From the NCBI RefSeq assembly GCF_964204645.1, contig NC_134030.1, forward strand, positions 4,379,855 to 4,443,854: DNA of 64,000 nt. Reading direction: 5' to 3'. Source of the stretch: Tubulanus polymorphus. Taxonomy: Eukaryota > Nemertea > Palaeonemertea > Tubulaniformes > Tubulanidae. A program made the position numbers and the translations under genes. Numbering within the stretch: the first letter of the stretch is position 1; each line of letters starts with the position of its first letter. Shown here piece after piece: positions 1 through 11,200 of this stretch. The notes under the pieces were generated by a model. It did not search any database and was not told the origin of the DNA. It was given only the letters and a program-made list of their open reading frames with translations.

Positions 1-387
1 ACCTTTCGAAATAATCCAATTCTATGTATGTTTCGAGTGATTAATCAACATTATTTTGAGAAATTAATTAATTTCCTTACAAATTTCGCCATTGGCCGCC
101 ATTTCTCTGTATTGCACATGTGGCATGATAAGACAAGGGGACCTACAAGGATTTAGATAAAACTTTCAAGACGAAACGACAATTTTTATTTTTGATGGTT
201 TTCCAACCTATATTTCAAATCTTCGTGTTTTCCATTATAAATAATGAAATAATAAATTCTGGTAAAAGAAAAATGTGAATAAGTGTTGATTTCTTAATAT
301 TTTTCAATTTCGTCGTTTCGCTTCGTTAGTTTGTGCTGTAGTCCTGGCCTCAGTCCACAGGTGCCAGCACCTCCAGTAATTTTCAAA

Positions 388-546
388 ATGGCAGCTGTTG
401 ACTCTACGGAAATTTACTCTCACTTTACGGCCGATTTGCACATGGATTAAGATCGTCAGGTGAGGTGTTATAGGTATCAGACAAACTACGAATCTGTTGT
501 GTGTCGATTACAACAAAAATTTGACGGATATCTTAAGAGACAATGA
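388..546 (+). pseudogene. Possible coding relic with in-frame stop
   Basis: An ATG in a favourable context (TCAAAATGG) opens a frame that reads 20 codons, MAAVDSTEIYSHFTADLHMD, then TAA at 448-450. The same frame continues with 31 further sense codons (DRQVRCYRYQTNYESVVCRL, then a Lys/Gln-rich end) to TGA at 544-546. The second half looks like protein rather than random translation. A possible splice donor (CAG|GTGAGG) lies at about 458-466, so the first part could instead be a short 5' exon whose stop is real. I do not recognise the family. Confidence 0.25.
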
Positions 547-616
547 AATGCCAGGCAAATTACTCGTCAGTCAAATTGGCTGACGAAGATTTCATACAAA
601 AATGACCTTCCCATTC

Positions 617-678
617 CTGACTGTGGTTTGTGAAAATATCCGATCGTGAAACTAAACCACAGACAGGTTACTGACTAG
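617..678. repeat. Hairpin repeat, copy 1
   Basis: Arms TGTGGTTT and AAACCACA flank a short centre with GATCGTGAAAC. The same sequence, in opposite orientation and a few substitutions apart, lies at 20127-20183, so this is a dispersed repeat rather than a local accident. Confidence 0.55.
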
Positions 679-1843
679 ATCTGGGTATACTATGACGCAG
701 TACTTGAATCCCGGCCAACATCAACCAAAATTGTTGCTTGTTTGATTTTACATTCTTCGGGAAACCCCGGAATCCCGTAACACTAAATCACACAACATGG
801 AATTACAATGAATAAATCATGGACATTGGACTCGGGAACTTGAGTCTCGCATCGCCGGCTCGTTTCACTGAGTCGCGCCGGTCCTTGGAAGGTATAAGAG
901 GTGGCTGCCGTCCAGGACAGGCTTAGCCCATAGTCAAAACAATTTAAAACAAATTATTCATTGTTCATTTATTTTAGAAACAATTTGTATGTTGTAAAAT
1001 AAGAGTGAGTTTCAGAAAAAGGCAAGGCTTGTCGGTGACTGACGAAAAAGGAATGTTAGAATAAATGTAGTAGTTGGTTAATAAAGAACTAAGTTAAAAA
1101 TATAACTACGATAAATATTTGGATTATGGAAATACAACACACTCAATATGCTACATGAATATGACAGTTTGGAATGGATTTCAAAGAGGATTATAAATTA
1201 ATAAGTAAATAATGGCGTTTCATCCTCGATTTGAAAATATTCAAACTTTAACTGTATTTTATAGTGTGACTAATTTGATTCCAAAGTTTAGGACCTCCTC
1301 TTCAAGCTCAAGTGTAGCCTGTTCATCGAAATTCGTATTATGGTCTCATTCAATAGATAACTAAACCCATATATGCCAGAACAAAAAGTTTAGGACCGTT
1401 TAAGATTTTATTACGTTAGTATTTCTATTAACGACAAAATGGCGATTAGTCCTCGATGGTGATGCATTGACCTCAAAAAGATCAGGCGAACGTGCAAGGT
1501 AGAAGGTTAAGTGAATGACAATGATACATCTACCCGAGACGAATTATCAAAGAGCCAATGGGCAGGAAGGAGATGAATTCACCGAAGGTCCTATGTTATT
1601 CTAATAAGCCTGTTTTATGATTAGAAAAACGAATAACTACAATCAAAGTTTACACAGTTTACAATTTACCGACACAACTACAGTCGGAATGTCGGAATTT
1701 AAATGCTAATTTCCAATAAGATCACACTGCATATTTTTCATCTCCAATGTATTACGTTTTGTCATCACTCAAGTTAAGCGTTGAACAAAAAATCGCTCCT
1801 GTCAAATTAGAAAATCCCTGTCCAATACAACGCTCAGTTTAAG

Positions 1844-1994
1844 GGCCAGCTGTATCAGTCGTTCTTAAGTCCATTAGTAATCTTACATTTTAAGACTATA
1901 TAGTCTTAGTCAGTTGACCACATATAACGTTGGTAAATTGGCCACATAACTAAAGTCGGTTTTAGACTAGTGTTTAATGACTGTGCAACTGGCA
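1844..1994. mobile_element. Miniature inverted-repeat element (GGCC-GTTGCACAGTC family), copy 1
   Basis: The left end GGCCAGCTGTATCAGTC is an imperfect inverse of the right end GACTGTGCAACTGGCAC. A second, cleaner copy lies at 5932-6058 inside a TBC1D5 intron. No coding capacity. No clear target duplication was found. Confidence 0.5.
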
Positions 1995-2155
1995 CATGGG
2001 CATCGGCGCTTTCCTACGTGGAGGCACCCCTAATAAGAAATAGTATCGCGAACCATTACAGGATTCGAATCTAACGGCATTTTGGTGGCAACAATCCCAT
2101 TCATTACTTCTCGGCGGGAATATCATTACTAGTCATTGGTCAGTCTTGTGCAATA

Positions 2156-2183
2156 TGACGTCACGCCGGTGTCGGTATATAAG
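2156..2183 (+). promoter_or_regulatory. CRE plus TATA core promoter
   Basis: A full CRE palindrome TGACGTCA (2156-2163) is followed by TATATAAG (2176-2183). About 40 bases later comes a splice donor (TTTTCAG|GTAAGTTG, exon end 2224), so transcription should start near 2205-2210 with a very short first exon. The arrangement suggests a strong, cAMP/CREB- or AP1-type inducible gene; the regulation is inferred from motifs only. Confidence 0.6.
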
Positions 2184-2452
2184 GCCGGTCACGGGGTCAC
2201 TATTTCCAGTTCGGCCATTTTCAGGTAAGTTGTGCTACGTCCATTTGATTTTTTTGTTGTTGATGAAATGTTTCTTGATTGATTATCTAATATCTTGGTA
2301 TTAATGATTCTTTTATTAATATTGCAGCAGCATCCATTACGCAACAGCAGCAGATATCAGTATCATCAACAGCAGCACCAGAAATCAAAATAACGACGAC
2401 CAACAACACACATACAGCAGCAGAAGAAGAAGATTAAGATAGAATTTGAAAA

Positions 2453-3519
2453 ATGTCGTACACATTTGTTTTTGAAATCTTGCGGGCGGTACAGGTCGAG
2501 GCGGTGAAGAACAGCGGGTCCCTCGACCTGTTTTGTATCATCAGTAAGTTTTTATTCATTACCTTATCTCAGTTATTAAGCCTCAACTATCTCAATTACT
2601 TATCTCGGTTACCTCAAATATTCAATACACAACAATTTAGCACAAATCTCAAATATCTAAACTGCTAAATACTTACCCAATTCTATTCAGGTAATATCTT
2701 TATTCATTTGAATACACCAGTTACTTGAAAGTTCAATTATTTTAATACTTAATCTCAAAAACTAATCACAAAAATATCGAGTTTTCAATACCTCAAATGT
2801 ATAATTTTACTGATCTTAAATATCTCAATCATTTGATTCAAGGTCAAATCTCAGTTCAATACCAAAATATCATTGATTTTTTCTTAAATCATTTATTTGT
2901 ATTCTCAATTATATCATTTAATATTCTTTTTATTAAATAACAACTCAATTATTCTTCATTGAAAAGTAAAATTTCATTTGATTCTGTAAATTCGTTCAAG
3001 CATCTACAAAATTGAATAAGGAAAGGAAATTATTTCTATTTCTGCATTAAAACAATCTAAGTTAAAAATTAACTGCAGTAATGACAAATATATATCTACC
3101 CTCGATGTCTCATAGAATTTCCATTCCTTTGCTTCATTCGAGACTCGAAACAAATATTCATGAAACAAAATTGAATTGAATTTAATACAACTTGACTGAC
3201 TCTGATGGATGGGATTAAATAAAATGATGTAAAAACTTATTTTCGGGTTCAAATTTGACGTTTGTAAAGAATCATATCACTCCAAGCATGTATCATTGAT
3301 GTTCTTTAATTCTTTTCAGAAAGCTGCAAATAAACAGTTAACAGTTAACGTTAGTCAACTCTGGCAAGCAAGGATTACGGAGTATAATCCAACACTCACA
3401 TGCCAGAGCAAGGAATATGCAATAGTCAGTAACGTTACCGCTATCGTTATACGTAGGGGCAGCACTTACCGGTTAATGTCTGACAGGATTCCGGCGTCGG
3501 GCTACACGACGGGATAATG
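2453..3519 (+). CDS. Small unrecognised gene, three exons
   Basis: Exon 1 is non-coding (about 2207-2224). Exon 2 starts after TTGCAG near 2328, has a CAG/CAA-rich leader without an ATG, then ATG at 2453 (AAAAATGTC) and 30 codons beginning MSYTFVFEILRAVQVEAVKN, ending at donor A|GTAAGTT (2543, phase 1). Exon 3 follows TTTTCAG at 3320. Joined there, the protein stops after four more residues (34 in total). If the downstream AG at 3322-3323 is used instead, the frame stays open to TAA at 3517-3519, giving about 95 residues with a Ser/Thr/Asn-rich tail and several Asn-X-Ser/Thr sites. Polyadenylation signals lie at 3636 and 3799. The promoter is convincing, the protein is not: it could also be a long non-coding RNA. 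I do not recognise the family. Confidence 0.4.
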
Positions 3520-3635
3520 AATAGATTTTTGTCGAAATTATTTCATTAGTTCCGTATACAAAAATAACCGAATCGAAGAATGAAAGCCCTGCCCCGATTT
3601 GAAGCGACTCAGTCCCCGAAACATCAGCCCTCTTT

Positions 3636-3641
3636 AATAAA
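3636..3641 (+). terminator. Polyadenylation signal AATAAA
   Basis: AATAAA downstream of the small + strand gene; a second AATAAA at 3799-3804 is an alternative. Confidence 0.4.
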
Positions 3642-3809
3642 TCAGACTTCATCCTTGTCCCCCAAATTTATTAACTATATCTCACGGAGAGCTCGGTGGC
3701 ATGGGTGGCCAATTGATGCATGCAAGGTGTGGCTTGTTTAATTCTTCTTATGCTGCATCACTTTAGGGACCCTACTAGAGCTTAAAAGCGCATTCGACAA
3801 ATAAAGAAC

Positions 3810-5230
3810 CCTTGAAAGTTGTTTTTACATCATCATTAATATAATCATATATAATTTTATTATACATTATTTTTCTCCAACATAAATTGCAGATAATTCT
3901 ATACAAATTTTACATACTGAATTTAATATCATCATATACAATATAATAAATAGATATTCTATACATAAATGACATCATCTCAGTCAATAATACATTGATC
4001 ACAGTTACAACATTTCACACAATTCACTTACCAGGGTATATTGCAGATAACTTCAGATAAATACAACAGGATGATTAAACAATAGACCTAGTTCTACGAG
4101 AGATCACAGAACTGCGCATGCAATGTTTCTTCAACATAAAAGAAACCGCTTATATTATTTGAATTTCTTATTGACTTATAAGCTGAATAGACTAGATAAG
4201 CATTTTGGTAGCATTTTACTTATAATTAGCAGGTTGGCAGTAAATAAACGTATTAAATCATAAGTTAATATTTTAAGTCGAATACAATAACAACTACACT
4301 ACACATTATATTCAGTACAACACTATACATGTGCATGTTACCTACACGTCTATATGTATGACCCTAATAAGCATACCGGGTACGTTATAACATGCATCAC
4401 AGGCCCACCAGGTTAAACCTTCATTTTACTTTCCCCGCTGGTGAATATGCTTCATGGTAATCTTGACTTTTTAAGGACATAATAACAATATCTCGGGATA
4501 AACTAACATATATAATATATGTATACATAATAATAACAATTTTATAAACTTAACTCCACCACAATTCCTCGTTTGGGATTTTTAAGTTTGGCATAATTTG
4601 TTCGCTAATATTTCTGCACCCATTGAAGAGTAAACAATATAATCAGTAACAGTTTACAGACATTCCGTTATTTTCACTCGCAGAAGGTTATATCAATTCG
4701 TTCAATAGGTATATATAGTCGACTGCTTTTGCCTCAGATCACAGGACCGAAAATTCTGGGGCAATCGAAGCAATGATCGTTCATCCTCAAATGAATCGAA
4801 GTATGATATGAGGTACCACTACTGCGGCGAGGATTCGCCAAATTCACCAGTGGTTACTAGGTGACCGCGCTTCAAATTCGTATCAACTATTCTTATCAGA
4901 AAATCAATTGAAAGAGAAATCTATCCCATACACTGAGTGAGAGAGTGAATCATACGTCTTTGGAGACTCGTTTGATAATATTCGGATTCGGAAGCTTTAA
5001 AAATCCATTTCAAATTTCTTTGAAAATGAACTAATTTGCATTACTAAAGTGTATTGTTACGATGCTCTCTGGTTTGTGCCACCAGAACCTCGTTTTACAC
5101 ATGACATTTTTTTGAACATGCAATAATCCGAGGCACTCAGCTCCGTGGTAATCGCAGTCTACACATCACCAAATTATAACACAGCCATAACACAGCCATC
5201 AACTCTTCATAATCATCGAAACAAACGTTT
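3810..5230 (-). other. Probable TBC1D5 3' untranslated region
   Basis: About 1.4 kb of AT-rich sequence without reading frames between the TBC1D5 stop (5231) and the convergent + strand gene. On the - strand an AATAAA lies at 3856-3861, consistent with a long 3' UTR ending near 3.83 kb. Confidence 0.45.
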
Positions 5231-8200
5231 CTAATTTTTGTTGAAAAAACTGAATATTCCACTGGAAGTTAATTCAGATTTATCGCCAGTAGATGGAGCT
5301 GATTGTTTACGACTAGATGAAGCTGACTGCGGCGAGTGATATACAGTATCGTCGTTACTGTCGATATCCTCGAAATCAGAGTCCGCCGACGTTAACGCTT
5401 GAATTTTCGTCGTCATGTTATTTATTTCCTGATCCATATCGAAATCGACCTCCGATTCGCTCGGGGTGTTGGAATGACTGTCGGAATGGATGTAGAACCT
5501 GCTGCCCGCGCCCGCGCCGCGGGCTCCCGTCGAGGAACGGTCGCTATGATTACTCGACGTCATCTCCGCTCGATAGTGGTTGTCGTTTATACAAATCTCG
5601 TCCAAGTCGACGTCGAGCATGTTGTGAGAGAATTTCAATGTACCCTTCAGAATATCACGAACCTAAACGACAAAAGAAAAATCTGAATTCTTCTTTCTCA
5701 ACATTCAAACTTTTATATCACATTTAATTTATTGCTAGATACAAATGTATATCATGCAATTGTCTGCAAGTAAATTGTAGCAGGTCGATATCATACATAC
5801 CTGCTTTAAACCGGCTAAAGCAATGAATATTTCATCTTCGTGTTGTAAGTTTGGCTGATGTAACATTTCATTCTGTAGTTTTTCTATAATGAATATGATA
5901 TAAAATCCCATTGATAAGTTGACACTTGAGAGGCCGGTTGCACAGTCCAAAATACGGTCTTAAATCTTCAGACTGGTCTTAGGTTGTTACATTGGCTGTA
6001 GAACTAAGATGGTCCTAGACTGGTCTCCTAATTCTAAGCCATGACAGTGCAACTGGCCCCAGGGCATAAGATATATTGCCAAACAAAACAAAGGTAAAAT
6101 TAGGGTTATACCTATATGAATGTCCATTTTACTGGCACAATATCGACACATCGCTTCAACATCATTCATTCTTCCTTGAAGGAATGCTAAATCAGCAGAT
6201 AAACGTGGATCCTATACAAGTAAACAAATAAATCAATGAAATGAATGTTGACTATCTATTTACTTCATGGGATCAGTTTGGACTAACAAAGTTCATCCAG
6301 TTTATCAGAAATCCGTATTAAACATCGTATTTTACATACTTCATATATAGGGACCGTCACGATATCTGAATTAGAGCAAAATCTGAATTCAAATGATCCG
6401 AAGGGAATTTGAATTGAAAACCCGTTACTCACAGACGTCGGTTGCGACATCGTTGATGCTTTAGATTGGTTACGTCGCGTTTTGAATAATCCTCCTCCGT
6501 TGCGACTAGATTTCGAGTAATTTTGATCTTCCGGCATAAACTGTTCGATTCTGTTCGACGAGCTGCCGCTGCTGTTCAACGTGAATCGGTCGGCTCGCCA
6601 CGAGTTCACCGCTGTTTCCGGCGTGCGAGGATTCGAAGACGAATCAAGTCGAGCCAGACTAGATGAGGACACCACCGGTTTTATGCTCGTGTCGTATTCG
6701 ATCTTCGACGAGCATTGTTCGACTTTGGAAAGACTAGACGAGGAACCTTGTCGTCGATGGAAACCACGAGTTGGCGGCTCAGAACCTGAAATAAATTAAC
6801 ACAAATTACGACACTTTGAGATTACACCAACTAGTTTTACAGGGTGGCCACTTTCTGCCCACTAACAGTTTCCCTGATTTTTCCATGCGAGTGAAATTTC
6901 TAGGTTTAAAATGTTACCATTCATTCATTTTTCATAGAATCAAGTAATTCCTTGAGATTTCCAGATTTTTGCTAAAGCACACGAAATTCTATGGGTTTTT
7001 TTCTGATTCTCCCTGAGTTTTCCAGGTCAGTGGCCACCCTGTTTCTTTAATTTTATAGTGGAACCTCATTACAACGAACTTCAGAAACCAAGAATATCAG
7101 TTAGTTATAACTGATGGTTTGTCTTATCTAGCAGGATATGAATCAAATTCCCCTACCTCTAAGTTTGTTGTATCCACAATGAGAAGTTATCAGAATTCGT
7201 TATAACAAGATTCCACTCAACTGCAAGTCATGAATGAACTTATCTGATTTTTATCAGATTTATCAGATCAGTTTTTTAATCTTTATTTCAATGATTACAA
7301 GTGAGGTCACAAGGTCTATGAATATATCTTATCAGGGTATGGTAGATAAGAGCTCTCTTTGTTGGTTTCCATAGAAAAGCAACTATCTAATTCCATTGAA
7401 GAAAAACCCACAATTACAAAGTAAAATCAATACAGGTTTTTGATATTTACGCTCAATTGCAACCGCTTATTTTCAAAACGTTTTGAGAGTAAAAATCCTC
7501 TGTTAGTTTTAAATTGTGGGTTTCTTCTTCTGTTCTACATACGTAGCAATTCAACGGCAGTTTTTCTACAAAAAAAGTCTACGATACCTGGTGATTTATC
7601 GGTGAGTAAACTCATTGGTTCACTGGTTGATTTCGGTAGTAAACCGGATGATGAATCTAGAATCAGACTACGAGGTCGTCCGGATGACGACGAAGTGATT
7701 TTACGACTCAGCGAATTGAACCCCGATAGTGTCGTTGCTTTCAATTTATTGGCGACCTGGTCCATGGTGAGGGAATGGTGTCCTGTGAGGAGGAGCAGGA
7801 AAATCATCGTTACCGAGGTTAAATCGATTCATTTTGACGGATTTCATAATCTTAAAAGGCACATAATGTCCAAATTTATACTTCAAAATAGGATAAATGA
7901 AAAGCACCACACTGAAAATTTACGAGAAATAGTCTTCGTAAGTTTATGAACTGAGACAACAATGTTTTTGCTTACATCATGTGTAAGACATTTCTCGACA
8001 AATTTTCAGCGCAGAATTTTTGTCAATCACTGAATATGAAAACAAATTAATGCGGTTATCCGACTTTTGTGATAGGAATTAGTTGATTTGAGGAATTTTG
8101 TTGATTGTAAATGGATAGATCATGATAAAATGCAACCTAAAGAACAACCTTCAAAGTTTTCACTATCAATCAGTCGAATTATTTCACCCTAAACTAGGGT

Positions 8201-11200
8201 AGGCCCTACTCTTAGCTGGGGAAGGGCTTCCAACACAATTTGGATGCACGCGGGTTTTCAAAAGCTAGGATTCTCACATTTTTCACAGTGCAACCTTCAC
8301 ATAAGATTGAGTAAACGTATTATCTTGTGGAATCGGTGATATCTGGGAAAGCGTGATAATGCCGTACACTACCAATACTGCCTGTTTATCACCGGTTTAC
8401 TTGTTTAATTCATGCGCAAATCAAGCGGAATAACACGGTACTTTTCATAAAAGTTTAATGATGAAATCATCGATCTTATCCGTGGTCAATTTTGAGAGAG
8501 AAAACTTTTTTGAAATAATCATGTATGTACGCTGTACTAAGAGGCTATAGTCATACCGTAAGGTAGATTGGGAATTCGTAGAAATCGCTTCTTGTCGGTC
8601 ACTGTCAGTTAGAATGATACAGTTAATATAGCATATAGTGAGCACTACATCTCACAAACAATAAACACTATCATTGTTTAATGAGGAAATCAGGGAATTT
8701 TTGTCAACGAGGAAAATGTTTGGCCAAATCAGGCCTTGTCTTTGCAGTAACAACTTTGTGGTAAGGTTGAGCGAATCAATTTTTGTTTTTGGAATATACA
8801 ATAATAGGGTATGGGATGTCTATGAAAGATTAATAAAAAGATCATATGGTTATAGATATCGAAACAGAGAATCAAATGAATGAATTTCCAGTTGTTCGTC
8901 GTTCATCTAGGTTTTAGAATCTTACTAGAACCAAAAAATTCGAATACTAGGAGACATACGGGAAGATTTGTTGATTTGTCTTGGTTAAATACAGATCGAG
9001 TTCAACTGAAATAAAACCTTTAATATTCAGTCGAGTCTTCTGAGTATCAACAACAGGCTGAACTACGGGTCCGATCTTGATCCAATCGTGTTTTCCATAT
9101 ATATTCGGCCAATCTAAATATTCATTACGACTCAACAATTCAGAAATCATCGAGCCTGGATTCGATTTACTATTATCGCTCAGACGGAGGAAAAAATACT
9201 AATCTGTTTACAATCTGCGTTTAACGACACAACAATTCGAATGGCAGAGATTTATGGTAATACGTAATATATGCATGAACTCACTTTTATTCTTATTGCC
9301 GGAATGCGGTGCCTTTTGGTACGTGTAATTTGGCGGTCTCGGATAAATCTGCAATTAAGCGCATGTACGACACAGTTAGCCATAGTTGACATGAGAATCA
9401 TACCGGGTTGTTGGACGAACTGCAAATCAACTACTCATTAGTAGCGTCTGTCGATACTTACATGTGGATCGCGTAGGTACAGAGCTCGATCAATTAAATA
9501 ATGCACATCTCCCACCGGTGGATATCTCATCAATACGCCGAGACACGTCGGATAATCACTACTCAATACTACAAAATAACGAATTACCAACTTCGGGTTA
9601 ACCCTTTCAGTGCTGACTAATCAATACCTTATAGTGGTGAAGATAATTTGAAAATTCTAAAGAATTCCACCCTAGTGTGTTGAACAACGGGATTACCACT
9701 ATAGTGCGTCTACACTGCGGTGCGGTGTATCGTTAGTTACTAACTAGTATTTCACTATGTTTGACACGTGCTGCCATTTTTCAAGAGAGATAATTACTAA
9801 TAACATCTATACACCGCAGTGCGGTGTACTAGCAAAATCTATCACTGATTTATACACTGCACTGCAGTGTAGGCGCACTGAGAGGGTTAAACAGAGTCTG
9901 AACAGTAATCACTGAAATAAGACATTTTATATACTTACAAATATCTCTTATATACAGTAACATAGCCACGAATATGTAGTCGACAAGATCGAAACTGATT
10001 CCGTCGGCAAAAATGGCGTCCCAAATAACGAGCAGATCCTGCATCGGGAATTCCCGTCCGAATAGCAGACGTAACCAACGACTGTAAACAGACACAAATA
10101 CTGCAAATTTGAATCGAAAACAGATTCACCAATCAAATGATCACATGATTATTTCACTATTATTTCTCTGACTCTACCCTGATTTTTTCAAAGAAAAAAA
10201 AATTCCCCGATTTTTCTCTGATAAACATGTGTGATAGTGTCTTATATTGATAAGACACCCTGATATCCATGTAAGTGATATTGTCTTATATTGATAAGAC
10301 AACCTCCACCCTGATACTTTTTGCTGAATCTATTCAGTGGAAGAACCACATCGCGTGAAATTGGACAATAATATTTAACATGTGCCAGTTGATTCACCGA
10401 TTAGAAAACAGCAAAGATTGATTTGCAGAGTTATCACTGAATTAATGAATGACTTGTAAATGCTTCAATTCAACTCACATGCCATAAATCTGTGGAGCAA
10501 TGTCCAATCGTTCCATGTGCATGTGCAGTTCGAGGTCATGTTTTTTGAGTACGTAATCTTGAATACGCGTTAGTTTATTGACGATCACGTTCGAAGGCTG
10601 CATATCTTGCGGTCGAGCGAACGGTTGGGCAGCGGCGAGAGCTTGAAGCTACAAATATCATATCATATCATATCGTATATCCTCGTTATTCATAACTGAT
10701 TAATCGATTATGAGCTACCATCGTTGGCGGGTAGAATTTACATACCTTGCTCGGTGGTGTTATTTCTCTCGCCTGGTACCACGGTTCTACGGAATCCATT
10801 ACTTGACAAAACATAGCGCTACAGAATAAATGAAATACAATTTCAGGGCTGAATTTTGACACTATCCTGAGGGTACTATATGTTGTTAGGCTCCTTTGGA
10901 AAATGAAACTTTCCCGACAGGATAAAAGAAATTTCTGATTTCACAGTTCGGAGACGTTTGATTAAATTTGTTCTGTCTTCTTGATAAATGATAAAAGTCA
11001 AAAGCAAATGGGATACCGAATTTTGACCAAAGATACCGACAATGGTTGATCTCATATCCCGAGAGATTCAATGCATAAATCGAACCGTGAACGTCAACTG
11101 AGAATTATTTGCTATAGGTTCAATAAGAATATTCGAATGGGAATAACTAAAATGAGGTAATTTTGACTGTCTGTCGTACACACTTACTACGCATCGTGTT

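Larger units (their letters stand above)
1..2150. other. 5' flank: non-coding with repeat pieces
   Basis: No convincing multi-exon gene is visible here. The stretch holds a short reading frame interrupted by a stop (388-546), a hairpin repeat at 617-678 that recurs inverted at 20127-20183, an isolated TATA-like sequence near 893 (GGTATAAG), and a miniature inverted-repeat element at about 1844-1994. The remainder is AT-rich without recognisable features. Confidence 0.5.

Noticed and set aside
7440-7949. 169-codon + strand frame
   Set aside because: It is the antisense shadow of TBC1D5 exon 14 and contains no recognisable protein features.
8947-9185. Reading frame on the - strand between TBC1D5 exons 13 and 14
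   Set aside because: It looks protein-like, but its possible splice sites are out of phase with both neighbours, while exon 13 (ending 9285) joins exon 14 (starting 7782) directly in phase 1.
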